A stretch of 64,000 nt of DNA. It comes from Rhipicephalus microplus. Taxonomy: Eukaryota; Arthropoda; Arachnida; Ixodida; Ixodidae. Shown here in pieces: positions 51,708-64,000 of this stretch; within the stretch, counting starts at the first letter, position 1; each line of letters opens with the position of its first letter. The DNA lies in contig NC_134700.1 in NCBI RefSeq assembly GCF_043290135.1, positions 158,940,053-159,004,052 of the forward strand, in the 5' to 3' direction. Under the pieces are notes generated by a model. It did no database searches, was not told the origin of the DNA, and saw nothing but the letters and a program-made list of their open reading frames with translations. A program made the position numbers and the translations under genes.

Positions 51708-52511
51708 TTGGGCTGTGGTACATTACGTAGTTCTAGCTAGAACCACTTCTTCGTGTGGGAACGGACCGGTCACCAGTTTCTTCGTTACCATCGTCTTCCA
51801 TTTCAAACGAGAAAACTTGAATAAGAAACTCCAAAACAAAGCCACATGTTCAGGCAAGAAGTGTAGTAGTGCCGGCCATTTTGGCTGTTTGGTCACGGGG
51901 TGCACAGGAAGTTCTCTCATTGGTTGAGTGGATTTGGCTCAGTTTAATAGAAACATGCCTCACATTTGACTCATTTTTTATTCGCAATCGCTCCATTGAG
52001 TACCTGTTTCTGTGTACATTTGGCCCATTCTGTTTTGAACAGTGTCATAAGTTGAAGCCATTTGCAAGTAGTTTTCGTTGCAGCCAAATGTAGCCAAGTT
52101 TCGGTTTCGGGGTTTGGCTCATTTTTGAAAAAAAAAAAAAAAGAAAACTCCTTACCTGAAATAATTGGTGTTGTATGGCAGAAACTGTAAATTACAAGCG
52201 AGAACACTCGCACATAGTTTCACTTTTTTACCAGCAGTGTGGTCGATGGTATCGGCCTGATGTTCGGCCATTCGAGAGATTTCTTAACAATGTCAATTGG
52301 GCTGAAACTTGAAAAAGTTCATTATTGCTCTCGAAAACATTCGTTGCAGGTGTTGTCTCTCGTGGGGCTGTTAGTTTGACAGTGTTTCTGCCTGAAGCAG
52401 ACAATCCACAACAGAAGCAGCGGCTGCTGCAGCACGGTCTAGTGCGGTTGAGAGCGAAGTACCCGCTCTGACGTCACACGTGAGAGGGCAACGTTTCTAG
52501 ATGTCGAAGGG
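51708..52511. other. Flank of the DUF7869 relic
   Basis: Includes an A-run near 52130. No terminal repeats for the DUF7869 unit could be assigned. Confidence 0.35.
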
Positions 52512-52765
52512 AATAAGAAGCTTTTAAACTAAAGATGTTATGAATCTGTGTAAGGGTGATATGCTCAATTAACCTTTGAGTGGAGCTTCGCTTCAGTGTG
52601 GATTTGTCTTGGATAGGTGCTTTCACGGCTTAGCATCCTTTCACTGCAGTGAAACCATCTTTACAGAGGTTACATGCAGAGTAGTTTGTTTATTTTGAGT
52701 ACTCGAATACTGTGATATTTGAAGCATTCGAATATTTGCAAAGCCTTGTTAAAACCTCTCTGTAG
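52512..52765 (-). repeat. Interspersed repeat, minus copy
   Basis: The inverse of 25135-25395, with the same order of boxes (TTTAAAAGCTT, GGTTAATTGAGCATAT, GGTTTCACTGCAGTGAA, GCATGTAACCTCTG, AAATATTCGAATGCTTC when inverted). Confidence 0.65.
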
Positions 52766-55700
52766 GTAGACAGAATGAATAGTTTTTTTAAATTAAAAAA
52801 AACATTTACACTTTCATTAAGCTTGATACATTGTATGAGTTGGTGCGACAAGTGGTTTTCTTGCAATGTTTACAACACTATAACGAACTGCTGCAAATAA
52901 GAGTTTTGACATTGCCGAAGAATGACCAAACTGAAGTATTGCATAAGATGAGTGTGGGAGGGAAAAAGCAGTATAACTTTTCAAGTATGTTTACCAGAAC
53001 TATGTGCATAGAGATAATTATTTTGCAGTGTACATTTCTGTAAGGTACTCTGTGCATTCCAAAGTCTTCTTTAATTGAAAAAAAAAAGGTGGTTCAGAGC
53101 CCCTTTAAATATTTGCTATGAGCATATCTGAATTGCCGTATCCGATGATTCTTTCGATTGATTTTCGTGATGTCGAGGCTCAGTTGACTTGCAAGACGCA
53201 ATAAAAGGCATGCCACGTGCCGTAACTGTCGCTGTACAACACAGTCTGTGCGAGCTTTCCGCTCAGGCTCAGTGAGGACCGTTTGCTACGCACCAGTGCA
53301 GACCAGGAGCTGTTGTGGGCGTATGGAAACATTGAGCAGATATAGTGGTTTGGGAGCCCCGATGCTTGCATAAAATGAAATCACTCGACGGAAAGGCCTT
53401 AAAATAACTTGTTTATACTTGCAAAAAAAAAGGAAAGTGAAAGCAGAGTTGCCCTGCTGCCGCATCACATCGATTTCGAGTGGGGTGCATCACAAAAAAT
53501 TGATTTTATCTGCAAAATTTTGTCTTAACTTGCTGCTCTAAGAGTGACATGTGTCAGCTCTAAAGAACATCTCTTGACCTCAACGTTGTTGAACTGTGAG
53601 GTCGTTGAGTAAAATGAGTGTGCTGTTAGACCGAAGCCTCTGGAGGTTATGTCTGCACCTACCGCTACCAATAAATTGTGTGTAGGCCTAGGTGGGTGGT
53701 CTGTTTCCAGCTGATAGTTTCGCTATTTATTTTTGTGAAATTGCAGCCACTGCAGCTGCCCTTTTAATTCAATTAATTTGCAAGGGTACCGTGTTTATCA
53801 CAGGTGCGAATATTTTTCTCACAAATAAACATACAAACAAAAAACAATCGAACTGAGGCAAAGAGATGCTGCTAAAAAGGCACCTAGCACGAGGCGCCCG
53901 GGATGGGCCATCATTGTTGTAGTATTATTAACTACGTTGTAAGCCACATGGCCACAAAGCCGTTGTTTGAAGTACAAAACACTTTTCATCTCATTTCACG
54001 CTTTCTTCCCCCTCTGGTGTGTGGCAGTCATCTGTCATTGCGCGGTGCCATAGCGCGGGATGTTATTACCACGCCTAGTTGCTTTTTCCTCGTTGTCAGC
54101 TCATTCGCTGCTCCTGGCGCGAGCACTCTTGGAAGTCGCGTTATTACGCTCCCAGTTTTTTTTTTTTGCCGATGCTGGAGCAGATTCTAGTGTTACCACT
54201 GGTTTTGTGATCTGCACATTTTTCGCTGCGGCATCTACAAGTTTGCGTACTGCAGTGAGCGTCGATATAAGTCTAGTATTACTAGACCAACCTGAATTTG
54301 CTGATGGTATGAATAACTTAAGACAGATGATTACTCATGTGATGTACATAATTAGGCTGCTGCTACTGCGGATAATAACATTTGGGGCACACGCTTTAGC
54401 GAGGATTTCATTACGACAGTCTTGTTTTGAGAGATGCAGAGCCAAGCCTGCTTGGAACAGCTACAAAAAAAAATTCTATTATTACTTTGATGAAAGAGCT
54501 CTTATTCAGTCGAAATTCATGGCAAGCCTGCCTGCAAGCCTAGTAATCTAGGCAATCGGAAAGAAAAACATTCAGCAAATCGTTTCGACTCTTCTCATTG
54601 TTTTTGCAGTGTTGCAGTGATGAGATTTACTATGAGGAGCTTTTGTGTTCAATTTTAACCTACACAGTCGAACGACAACAATTAAAGCACTAACACTTGA
54701 CACTGGAGCTGCAGAAAATGAAATTATCATTAAAGAGACGTGCCTATCAGTACGAACAGTGGTGATGGTGGCCGCAAAAGGGGGAACGCTAGCAGCAGCC
54801 TGGTTACCTCTGAAAACATGTATGTGCAAGTTGTTTCATTTTGTCTGCTTAAACTTGAACATTGAAAGCCATATTATTTTATCTCAGTTTAAGGGATAAA
54901 TCTGTACCTGATTAATATGTATTACGGCGCACGTTGGCCCATACTGTGAAGCTGGCGCTGGAAGCTAGATGATTGCGCCGCACCGTTGTTGGTCATTGAG
55001 GAACGATGACTGTCCTACGGAAGTCTGTTATGAAAAGTGTTCAGAGCTTGTCGAAGGGCGTGTCTGAGGGTGCTTTTACTTTTGTGAGCGGATCTCAGAA
55101 ATGTTGTGTTCATTGAATTTTCGCACACGTTAGAATAAGGCTTCTACAGTAAAGCCTTTTTTTTTAGGGAGGATATATTATTTTTTACCCTGCTACCTTT
55201 TACCCTGCTCAGCTCCATCTCAGCATAATTCTAGCTTTTAGATTTTTTTTTGAAAGTAACACTTTTAGTTCGAAGTAATCTGAAAGGACAAGAGTAAAAT
55301 GGTATAGTGTTCGAGTGCAACATTGCTCTTATGTAGTCTCAGTTGTGGATGATGTGTGAATCTGCGCACATTTTGCTTTGCACCTGGTTGATTTGTTTTG
55401 ACATTTCTTGGCACTGATGGGTCTCCTGCCCACACCTTTAGCGCCACTTGAAGAGGTTGTGAACACCCACACAAGAGAGCACCAGTGATGTAAAACTGTG
55501 CGTGAATTGGTCGACATTCGTGTCAACAGCTTCTTCTTTAATGAATTGACTTGCAGTGCGACAAGACCTGCCATTAGCAGTGACGTCGGCAACACTTTTT
55601 ATAGTATAAGGACAATCTGCTGTGAAACTATTGGTAGCTTAAAAAACAAACAAAAAAATTGATATTATGGTGCTAATGAGGTGTTGGCATTGCACATATT

Positions 55701-57800
55701 CTTGGCTAGTGATGTTACCAGAAGTGTGACAGTACATGAGGAACACTCTGGTACGCACATTTGGGAACAGGTAGCTTTTTTAGCTTGATATTTCAGTGTG
55801 GATGTGGTGGTATATTGCATGATTTCACTTCATCGATGATGTTTTCTCAGTAGTGCTGTCGATAGAGAACTGTCGCTGGTACAGCCAATAGTTTAATAAA
55901 TGACTGCCTACAGTATCAATAATGCCATCAATAGCTGTACGTCATTATAGGGTACACTGTCAATGCTCACATTCGCAACCTAAATGTCTCAATTGTGGCA
56001 CTGCGTTGTTCGGAATCTGTTTGGTAGGTTTTAATCTGCGCACATCGTTTATGGCTTATTGTCGGCGGTTCTCTGCTCCATGCGTTATTCCCACTTCCCT
56101 GACATCATTGTTTGCCGAGATGGCATATGATTCGTTACTGATGGTAAAATGGCGCTTGCTATTATTGCCAGTTGAAAGACGGTGTTTCCAAATGAAGGTG
56201 CGGCAGTCCAGTGTCAGGGCTGTTTTTCATGCTCGTAGTTCACCGTTTGACCACGAGTTTGAATAATTGCAAAGTACGAGTTTTCTAGCCCAATGATAAT
56301 TGACCTTACATCAGTATGACTTCCAAAAATGATTCTGCATGTTTGCATTATTTTGGGATTATCATCATGTGTACGCTACACATTAAAAAGTGTGATAAGC
56401 AGAAAGAAAAAGATGGAAAAAATAAAGGTTAGGTCTTGGTCTATTCTTCTTTTCAATGTATGCTTTGGCTTGGCATGCGTAATGCCCTGGACTTGTCCGA
56501 TGGTTCAGTGTTCTGTGCCCACTACAGTAGCTTGGACAGTGTGCTGAAAGAGCACACATAGCATACTATTTTTGGCTGATTCTTGAATTCAGTAGTGCTT
56601 ATCGTTAGTACGACTTGCTTTTCGAAGGTGTTTAGATATGTGTAAATATAAAAAATATGTTCATAAATAGGTATATATACACACTTCTTTGTTTGTGTTG
56701 TGCCTGTGATATTCCACCAGGGATAGATGGCTACAGTATCTGGGTTTAGCTGGCGTGTTCATTGCCTCACTTGCCGTTTTGCGTGCATGGTAGTACAGGC
56801 GTGTGCCATAAGACGAGGCATTTGCCTGTTTCTTTATTGAAACTAGCACTCTGGACAGAAACAAAGCATCACATGTGTAGCGAAGATGGCGTTTCTCTTA
56901 TGTTATAGGCGTGTTTATTGTAGCTTGCACATGGATGTCCCTATTTTTTTTCTTAAATAAGCATCATAAAACCATGTGTTTCTGAGTTGCTATCATGTAA
57001 AACATGTGGTAGATGAATTCCCCTAAGACATGTTTTTTGGGACAATTGTTGAGATCAAGGACAGAAATCTCAAAGGAGCGTGAAAGGTTACCGGGCAGCG
57101 TGCTCTGTGATGATGGCTACTCTGCAGGTTAAAAGATGGCATTTCTGAACGAAGTGGTGTGGGGGACTGTCGAGAATCCACATACCATTACTGGTCTGAA
57201 AGACATGGTTGCGTACATGTTGTTAGTACTTCAACTTTTCAAGAACATGTCAGCCTATACGCCTCTGACGTCCTTTGGGAAAGGTTTTCATCAACACAGG
57301 ATGTGAGAGAAAACATTGTTGTCCAAGAACTCGAATTCAGTGACCAGATTAAACCACACTGGCTGTTGTTCCATGTTGAAGCTGTTAAGGTACTATTTAA
57401 GGCTGTTTAAACGTCCTGTATATGTCCAGTGTACTGTCTGAAATTCCACGGGTCATCCACGCAGCATCTAGTTCAAGAAAGGAAGCAAGAATTCGTGGTG
57501 GGCAATTTTTTTTCAGCAATCGATAAAGAAGTGTGCCGCGTGTCAATGTTTTTCACTCGGTCAGGTGTCCAAGGAGACTGCCATCGCTTTTTCTTCATCG
57601 AGTCTTTCTGGGCACTAGTGTAAGTGAGCGTAAGTGTGTAGTTGTGAAGCACAGCTCAATCGTTGTTTGGACGTCCACACACATGACCTTATTGCGTACG
57701 AATCACCTGCCGGATATTGTTTGAGCCGCAGTTGAGACACTGTATAGTAGTATTGTAATTGTGATGCGCTTAAGAATGGTGGAATCTAGCTGGCTGTATA
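52766..57800. other. No recognisable gene; a repeat end near 53093
   Basis: TTCAGAGCCCCTTTAA at about 53093-53109 matches the end of the repeat at 4751-5199. The open frames (54060-54551, 54645-54899, 55922-56266 plus strand) show no motif, and their coding status is unsupported. No LTR, LINE or DDE motifs were seen. Confidence 0.35.
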
Positions 57801-57962
57801 AATACGTGTGGGTGTACTATTCTCACCTGGATTTTTGATCGCCTCGCACGGTTTGCTCTCGGAGTGCATTGATAGTTTGTTAATACGTGTGGGTGTACTA
57901 TTCTCACCTGGATTTTTGATCGCCTCGCACGGTTTGCTCTCGGAGTGCATTGATAGTTTGTT
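57801..57962 (+). repeat. 81-bp exact tandem duplication
   Basis: 57801-57881 and 57882-57962 are identical, beginning AATACGTGTGGGTGTACTAT. Three bases of a third unit follow. The unit contains no recognised gene or repeat. Confidence 0.95.
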
Positions 57963-60900
57963 AATGCTGAGGTATTGAATGGTGAGGGCGAGTAAGAGGT
58001 GGCTGCAGGGTCAGTTACTGGTGTTGACGTGGGAAGTTACGGTGGTGTGGAGTGAGAATGCAGTGCCTAGTGTTTCAGGCCCTTGCATGCAGTGGCACGG
58101 TGGTGGATATGGGACTGGTGATTGCCGTGTCAGGCAGGCTGGTATTGTGTAATGTCATATGTACGATTGTTTCTCTAGAAAGAGCTATTGATGTTCACCA
58201 GTTTATTGTGATGAGATTCAGCTTTCATGTACAGAAGAGTAACTTAGCTGGTGTATGTTGAATGCTTCTGGTGCTTAAGGGACGGCCTTGTGCACTGAGG
58301 GGTTTTCTGCTGCCGACCTGTTTTAGTCACTTTCCAATCAAATTGTTCAAAGCGACATGTGAGATGTTGGCTTCTTTTTTTGTCTCATTGACTTTAGGCA
58401 CAAGTGCATTATGTATTCCAAGTTATCTTTATCTTTGTAGCCTTTTTTTTTCTGCTGGAGATGTGTAATCCATGCTAGTGTGTGATGTTTCTATGGAAGT
58501 GTTCATTCGTAATGGACAGTAGTCGCCTGCAAGCTGTGGCAGTGCATTTGAACGAGTGTATAGGCTTCTGCTCAACAGTGAATAGGATGTGCAGAAGGAA
58601 TGGAACTCTAGCAAAAGATTTGCTGTGGTGGGGGAAGAATTGTTCCGCAATACTAAGCATGCTGGGAAACAGATTAAGCATCATTTCAAATTTGACCTTG
58701 TTATCAAGACGAGTAGTGAAGCATGAACCATCTGCACACCTCCCGGACAGAACTTGTTACTGTGAAATGTTGGTTATGCGGAGATGAAGGGTATACTGCT
58801 GTCTGTTGGCATTGTGTGGGCATCCAAGAGTGATACTCTGGGAAGATGGCTCAGTTTTACTCGGGCAAGGCTAGTTGTGACTGTTCAGTGCTGCTTTCCT
58901 TCCCTGGGCTCTTATTGTTGAGACCAGTGCTTTTTTTTTTTCATTTCGTTTATCTACAAGCATCGTGGCTAGATATTGAGCAGACATTCATCAATCTGTT
59001 GAAGTCGGGCATGGCGAGCCGGTTGGCTGTAAGTTTATCACCCTAGTTTATGTGCCCCTGTTATTTAGTGTACTAGAGAAATGGATCAGTTGCTAACTTG
59101 GTATGTGCCCATGTTATTTACTGGAGGGCTGCTGCATCAAAAGTCTCAGCATCTGTTGCTGTGCTCCAATAGGTGCGGGTCTGGTTTCCAAATAGTACGT
59201 AGTCACATGTACTTCTTGTTTTGTTTCTCGAAAACTGCGTTCACTACTTTTCTTTAAAAAACCCTGAATCCTGCTGATAAACACAAATGTCGTTTCCGAT
59301 CTGGATGGAAACGGGCATGCAGCGTTAAAAAAGAAAAAAAAAGTCATGATTGTTGGCTGGTGGCCAGATGAGCCACTAAACGTGCCGGCTTATTTAAAAG
59401 TAAGCCTTGCACTTCCAACATTGCCTGGCACAGTTTAGCCCTCTCGACAGCCCTGCTGTGTTTCGAAGAAGTTGGTGAATTCAGCAGCTTGTGAAATGAA
59501 ATCTTTGCGATACTTATTTCTTACTGCAGGAACAATCGTGACTGTGCGGTGAGAGTCGTTGAAGTGGCAACTTGAATTTCGAAGCGAGTCCCTCAAAACA
59601 GTGTCATGTGGTGGGCGGTGTGCATGCATATTTTTCGAAAGCTGCCACATTGTTTACTGTTGCTGTATCTCCAACTACTTCTCAGAGAAACCATGCCATA
59701 ATGTGTGTATTAGCTGTCGAGTGTGAAGCCATTGCTTGAAGCCACTAGAGTGGAAACAATGATGGGTGTACGGTCCGATGACAGAGAAAAGTTTTCCCGT
59801 AGGTGAATGGGAAAGCCAAAGGAGAGTCGTCATGCTTTTCTGCATTTGTTTGAGGCACCTACTTGCTCGTTGCCCAACACCAGCGGCTAAACTTGCTCAC
59901 GGCCAGCGCAATCATTCTCTGTGCAGCCTATTACGACAGCAGCCAACGTTTTGCGGAGCTGTAACTTCTCGCATCTTTCGTGTATCCACTGTTTTTGCGT
60001 GTACTCTTGGGACGTAGTGTCTTCTTTTCACGGGAGGCACATCTTTTCTGTACGGATGTGTCATCTTGCGACTACCTCAAAACTTGTTTATTTTCTCCAC
60101 ACAAAGCGACCATTTGCAGGTCTTTTCTCTCGTTTTTGTTGTCCAGTGTAGAGTGTATGGGGGCTATACTGCTGGCCAATCAGAAACTTTCCCGGGAACT
60201 GTTACAGTTTTAAGTGTTTCTTCAAAGGGCAGCACATGTCCAAGTTTGTTGTTTCATGTATTTATTGAAGTGCTCACGCTTCAGATTTGTGGCCACGTTG
60301 CCGCATTGCTTACTACACCCATCTCATCTCGATAGTCATTGGGAGAGGCCTTGAAGTGTTGAAACTGTGTGGCACAGTTAGGAGGTCTGCATTCCGCTGT
60401 TGTATCTCTGTAGTGGCAACGATTCTACTCTCTGTGTAGCGCCATGTTCTGAAGCAATGCTTATTCTATGTCATCTTGCAGCAGCTTGGTTTCTTGTTAC
60501 TTTTATGGTTATATTGTTTTACTCATCCCTCTCGCCTTGATCACATCGCATCTTTTTTTTTTTTCCGTTGCGCAGCGGCAGGTTTCTTGTGTTCACTGTT
60601 TGTGCTGTCAACCATGTCACATAATGTGAAGGTGAAGTTGCTGCCTTGTGAAAAAAAAAAAAAAATGTTCATGAAGTGTGCTTTTTAAATGGCGTTGTGA
60701 TTTGTTGTTAACTTAGGCTGGTTTCATCAAGAAGCTCCTGTGTGCTAAGCTGGCGGGTGCTTATTTTGATTGTAACATAATGTCTGCCTCTCGCCAATTT
60801 CTCGGTGCTTTTTGGCTCAACTGGGGTAGGCTTGTGTACCAATTGTAAAGGATTTGTCACAGTGGTTAGCGTGTGCAGGTAATTTATGTTTTTTCTCAAT

Positions 60901-63900
60901 GCCCTATTAGAGTCGCCGACATCTTCACTTACTTGCCTGTAACACATGCCCACGTGTCATAGAAGTCGCTCGGTGTAAAAGAATAAAGTTCGCTGGGGCC
61001 CAAGCCTTAATTACTTCCTTGTGCTTGCAAAATCGACTGGGCACTCTGTGACGAATTGAGTCTTTAAGGTGTGTTCCAAAACCCAGATATGTGAAATGAA
61101 GGAAAAATAGGGGGAACGGTGGAACAAATTACATGGTCCATGCTAAAGTGCCTATGTACTTTGGATAGTTAATTTTGCTGTTTCTTCATGTCGGTTCCAT
61201 TTTTGCTGTGCTTTTAAGATAGTAGTACTTGCACAGTGCCCAGGTACACATCCTCTCTTTAGTCATCATCACTGAACTCTTGCAGCACATGCGCATTCAT
61301 GGCACTACCCATGTGTAGAATATGCTCCCCTTTGAAAACTCATATTGTCTTTTTTTATTGATTTATTTGTATTGAAGAATCAGCTAAGAGCACAGCATTG
61401 GTATATACGTATATTCATTTTGCCTGAAAGGCATGCTGCTGTCTGCTGTTAACAAAGCATCCTTCAGGGATTGTTCTGCATAATTTTACTGAACAAGTGT
61501 TACGCTATCTCATTCTAGCTCACTTGCAGCGAGACCAGTCTCAAGCTGCTCTCATCAAAGTGCTAATTTCAGCTCACTGGCTTCTGACTGTCGAAATTGC
61601 ACTGCCATTTTCATTTCGAACCCATATGCCAGTGTCTCTGCCTTTTCTCACGATGTTTCTAGTTCCGACTTCCCATGAAAAGTTCTCCTCACATGTCCTC
61701 ATTCGTTGGCAGAAGTGTTAGAAGCAAGAGCACCAATCTGCATGACTGCACATATATGTGCATTGTTGCTGAGGTTGTCTCTTGAGGCGGGTATTGTGGT
61801 TGCACATGCTGTCACCCCCGAGATATATAGACTGAACGTAAACGTTCTGGATCTCCATCCACACATTTGCTGTCGGATCAGGTTCCTGGTGAGGAATCCC
61901 ATCCTAGCGTCGTGCGCGAATACGTGACGTGCGATTTGTTGTGGAACACGCCAGTTAGTAGGCACCCTGCTGCACTTTGCGGATTGTGCTTGTTTGAGTG
62001 AGCGCGGAATGTCATGCAGGATCAAGTCATTGCTCTCGATATAGGCGTGAAGATGATCCTGTGCTTGCACTGAATGTGTGGTTCAGTGCCATCAGGTTTA
62101 CTGTGGCGGTTTGCTGCCTTTTGGGTGAATTGTTTGTGTGCACTTGTGTGTACGTAGAACACGAAGCAGCGACACTGTATGTATAATGGGGCTTTTATTT
62201 TATACCAGTCCGTTGCTCTTGTGTGCTGCTGCCTGTCTTTCCTCTTTATTTGTGGGCCTTGAAACCTGTGTTGCTTATTCTATCTTTGCAGTTGTTCAAA
62301 CACACCTGGTCTTTTCATTGAGGTGTGTTGTGTTGTTTTGACATTTGCTTTTAGCGACCTCCAGCCCGCTTTTGTGGTGAAAGTATGTCGTGGCAGTGGC
62401 AGTAGCATACTGAATGTCGCCAACTTTAGCAGTCGACATGACGAGAGAAATTGTGCTTGCAGGACCTTAGTCCATGGTTGAATTGCAATTGGGCTTTTTG
62501 CTGGCCATTGTTGTCCCCAGAGAAAGCTTGTACTTGCCAGTGGTCCCGAGTTACCACTGCCGGATTGTTTGTGAAACTTGCAAGAATGGGAAAGGAAACG
62601 ACAACATTCGGAGATGCTGCATAAACGCAACCATTACACAACCACGGGCTTTTGCCTAAGAACAGTTGTCATTTTGTTTTCTCTTTTGGGGGATGTATTA
62701 CATAGGTGCAGAACTATTTTTGCAGAACTTACGCCAACTTGAAAGATTTTTAATCTCTTCCCACAACCTGTGGGTGTTTTGGAAAGAGTTGTTCTGCACC
62801 TGGGGTTTATACAGGTGCTGTTACGACTCTCCTTGGGCAATAGAATTTCCTTTCATGCTAACGATACCGAAAGTTACATTGGGTAAATTCCCTAATAGAG
62901 CACTTGTGACCTCGTATGTTGCTCGTGCGTCTTGGCTCACTACCTAGACAGCAAGTTTTCTTTTGTTACGTTTTGTTTCTCTAAATCGTTATTGAAAGTG
63001 ATTCTGGCAAACTGTACTACCTGGCCTTTACTGCAAGTAGAAGTTTAGTTGTCAATATAATAAAGTGGTGCACATTTCGATTACAATTACCTTTAAATGT
63101 AAGTACTGAACTACTAGTGCACTGTTGTTTCGAAGCAAGATTGAACTTGGCTTCCTTGCTGGGCTTGGTAAAACACTTGGCTTCATTGCTTGGCTGGTTT
63201 ATCAAACGAAACATCTACCACATCAAACGAAACATCAAACGAAACAGCTACCACAGAAACACGATACGCATTTGAACCTTCTTCGCAGCTGAAATTCTGG
63301 AGGAACTGTATTCGGATAGAAAACAAAAAGTCTGTGGAATTTCCTTCTCAAGGGCTGATGCCAGTGGTTGCGCACACCTGGCTCACGTCATGAGCTGGAC
63401 GGTCGGTGGCCCTGCAATCGAAGAGGATTGCCCAGTGTGTGAGCAGGACGTTTAGTTTAGTCGTGGAGGCGATCAGCTGCGCTTTGGTCATTTGGGCAGG
63501 GCCTCTCTCGGACTTTTTCAACTGTTGCCAAGTGTTACTGTTACTAAAGCAGTGTTGACCAAAAGCATGCAATCCTCGTAAATATGAGCGAAAGCAACCT
63601 CCATCGCATTAGTCGGTGGAACCGTATATTGCATGCACATTGGAAATCGTTCATGAGACATCATTTTAGTACCATTGACAAGATGCACTACTTGGCTATT
63701 TGGAGGTGACCTCCACATCATTTTGTCTGAAAGAAAGTTAAGAAGAGAGAACACACTGCCAATGTTTTTCTCTGTGGGTGTGCGCATGCAGATGTCGGCA
63801 TGGAACATGCGTGCACACACAAGTTAGTTTGTCGTCTTGTGTATAACGTGTACACTGACACGATATAAGCCACGGTACATGTATGCGATATACTCTGGCA

Positions 63901-64000
63901 TTTTCTGATTCTTTTTGCCCCATTGCCACCACTTTTTCTGTACCTCATGCTTGTGAAAGAAGGTAAAAAATACAGCAAAGCGCATTGTGCTGCTTTGAGT
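57963..64000. other. No recognisable gene or transposon
   Basis: T-rich sequence with several mononucleotide T or A runs (58929, 60550, 60650) and one AATAAA at 60982. Near 63200-63240 ATCAAACGAAAC recurs three times. Small open frames lack conserved motifs. It could be intergenic, intronic or a long UTR; the sequence does not tell. Confidence 0.35.

Noticed and set aside
48043..52480. TGACGTCAGAGCGGG inverted at both positions, as terminal repeats of a 4.4-kb element holding the THAP and DUF7869 genes
   Set aside because: Only about 15 bases match and the flanks diverge at once; a 15-base inverse match is expected by chance in 64 kb, and this one includes a CRE-like palindrome.
54060..54551. 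163-codon plus-strand frame
   Set aside because: No conserved motif, biased hydrophobic composition, crosses a T run, no splice or start context.
57801..57962. CRISPR-like or satellite array
   Set aside because: Only two units, no spacers, eukaryotic context.
62280..62630. 116-codon minus-strand frame
   Set aside because: No motif and overlapping open frames of equal length on the other strand.

Overview
The window looks like nuclear DNA of a hard (ixodid) tick or close relative. The evidence is several copies of a Ruka-like tRNA-derived SINE, tick-type Ty3/Gypsy, RTE and Tigger/pogo elements, spliced exons with GT-AG introns, and abundant TA/TG/CA and trinucleotide microsatellites. There is no prokaryotic organisation. 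No family was checked against a database; names rest on motifs.

Host gene: five plus-strand exons (3421-3498, 3837-3938, 4646-4730, 18656-18862, 46580-46836) join in phase into 729 nt, or 242 codons plus stop. They appear to be the 3' half of one gene. The first exon resembles the end (wing 2) of a forkhead domain, and the last is very His-rich and carries the stop. Introns of 13.9 and 27.7 kb hold almost all the transposons. The gene start lies upstream of the window.

Mobile DNA from left to right: an unknown repeat (1-580, second copy near 17.4-17.9 kb); a SINE inserted twice at one site (2.8-3.1 kb); a decayed Gypsy element (5.4-10.9 kb); MITEs and foldbacks (11.5-12.8 kb); a pair of 230-bp inverted GC-rich repeats around a Tc1-like transposase relic (13.2-16.3 kb); a minus-strand RTE LINE (19.0-22.7 kb) with a Tigger-like element inside it; a mariner relic (about 23 kb); a Tigger-like element (25.6-31.8 kb) split by a Gypsy element with a 4-bp target duplication; a second Tigger relic (31.9-32.9 kb); and a train of retroelements in TA/TG microsatellite (35.6-45.6 kb). 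The train is an RTE 3' end, a gag-only LTR element, a full-length but broken Gypsy element with 124-bp LTRs, and a second gag-only LTR element.

Right part: the last exon (46.6 kb) is followed by a broken THAP-domain gene (48.3 kb) and a broken minus-strand DUF7869-type transposon gene (50.0-51.7 kb). From about 53 to 64 kb I recognise almost no transposon and no gene.

Most notable: (1) two LTR elements that encode only a Gag-like protein plus a long basic tail, with PPT and 103-112 bp LTRs but no protease, reverse transcriptase or integrase; (2) short templated inverted duplications at lesions within transposons.
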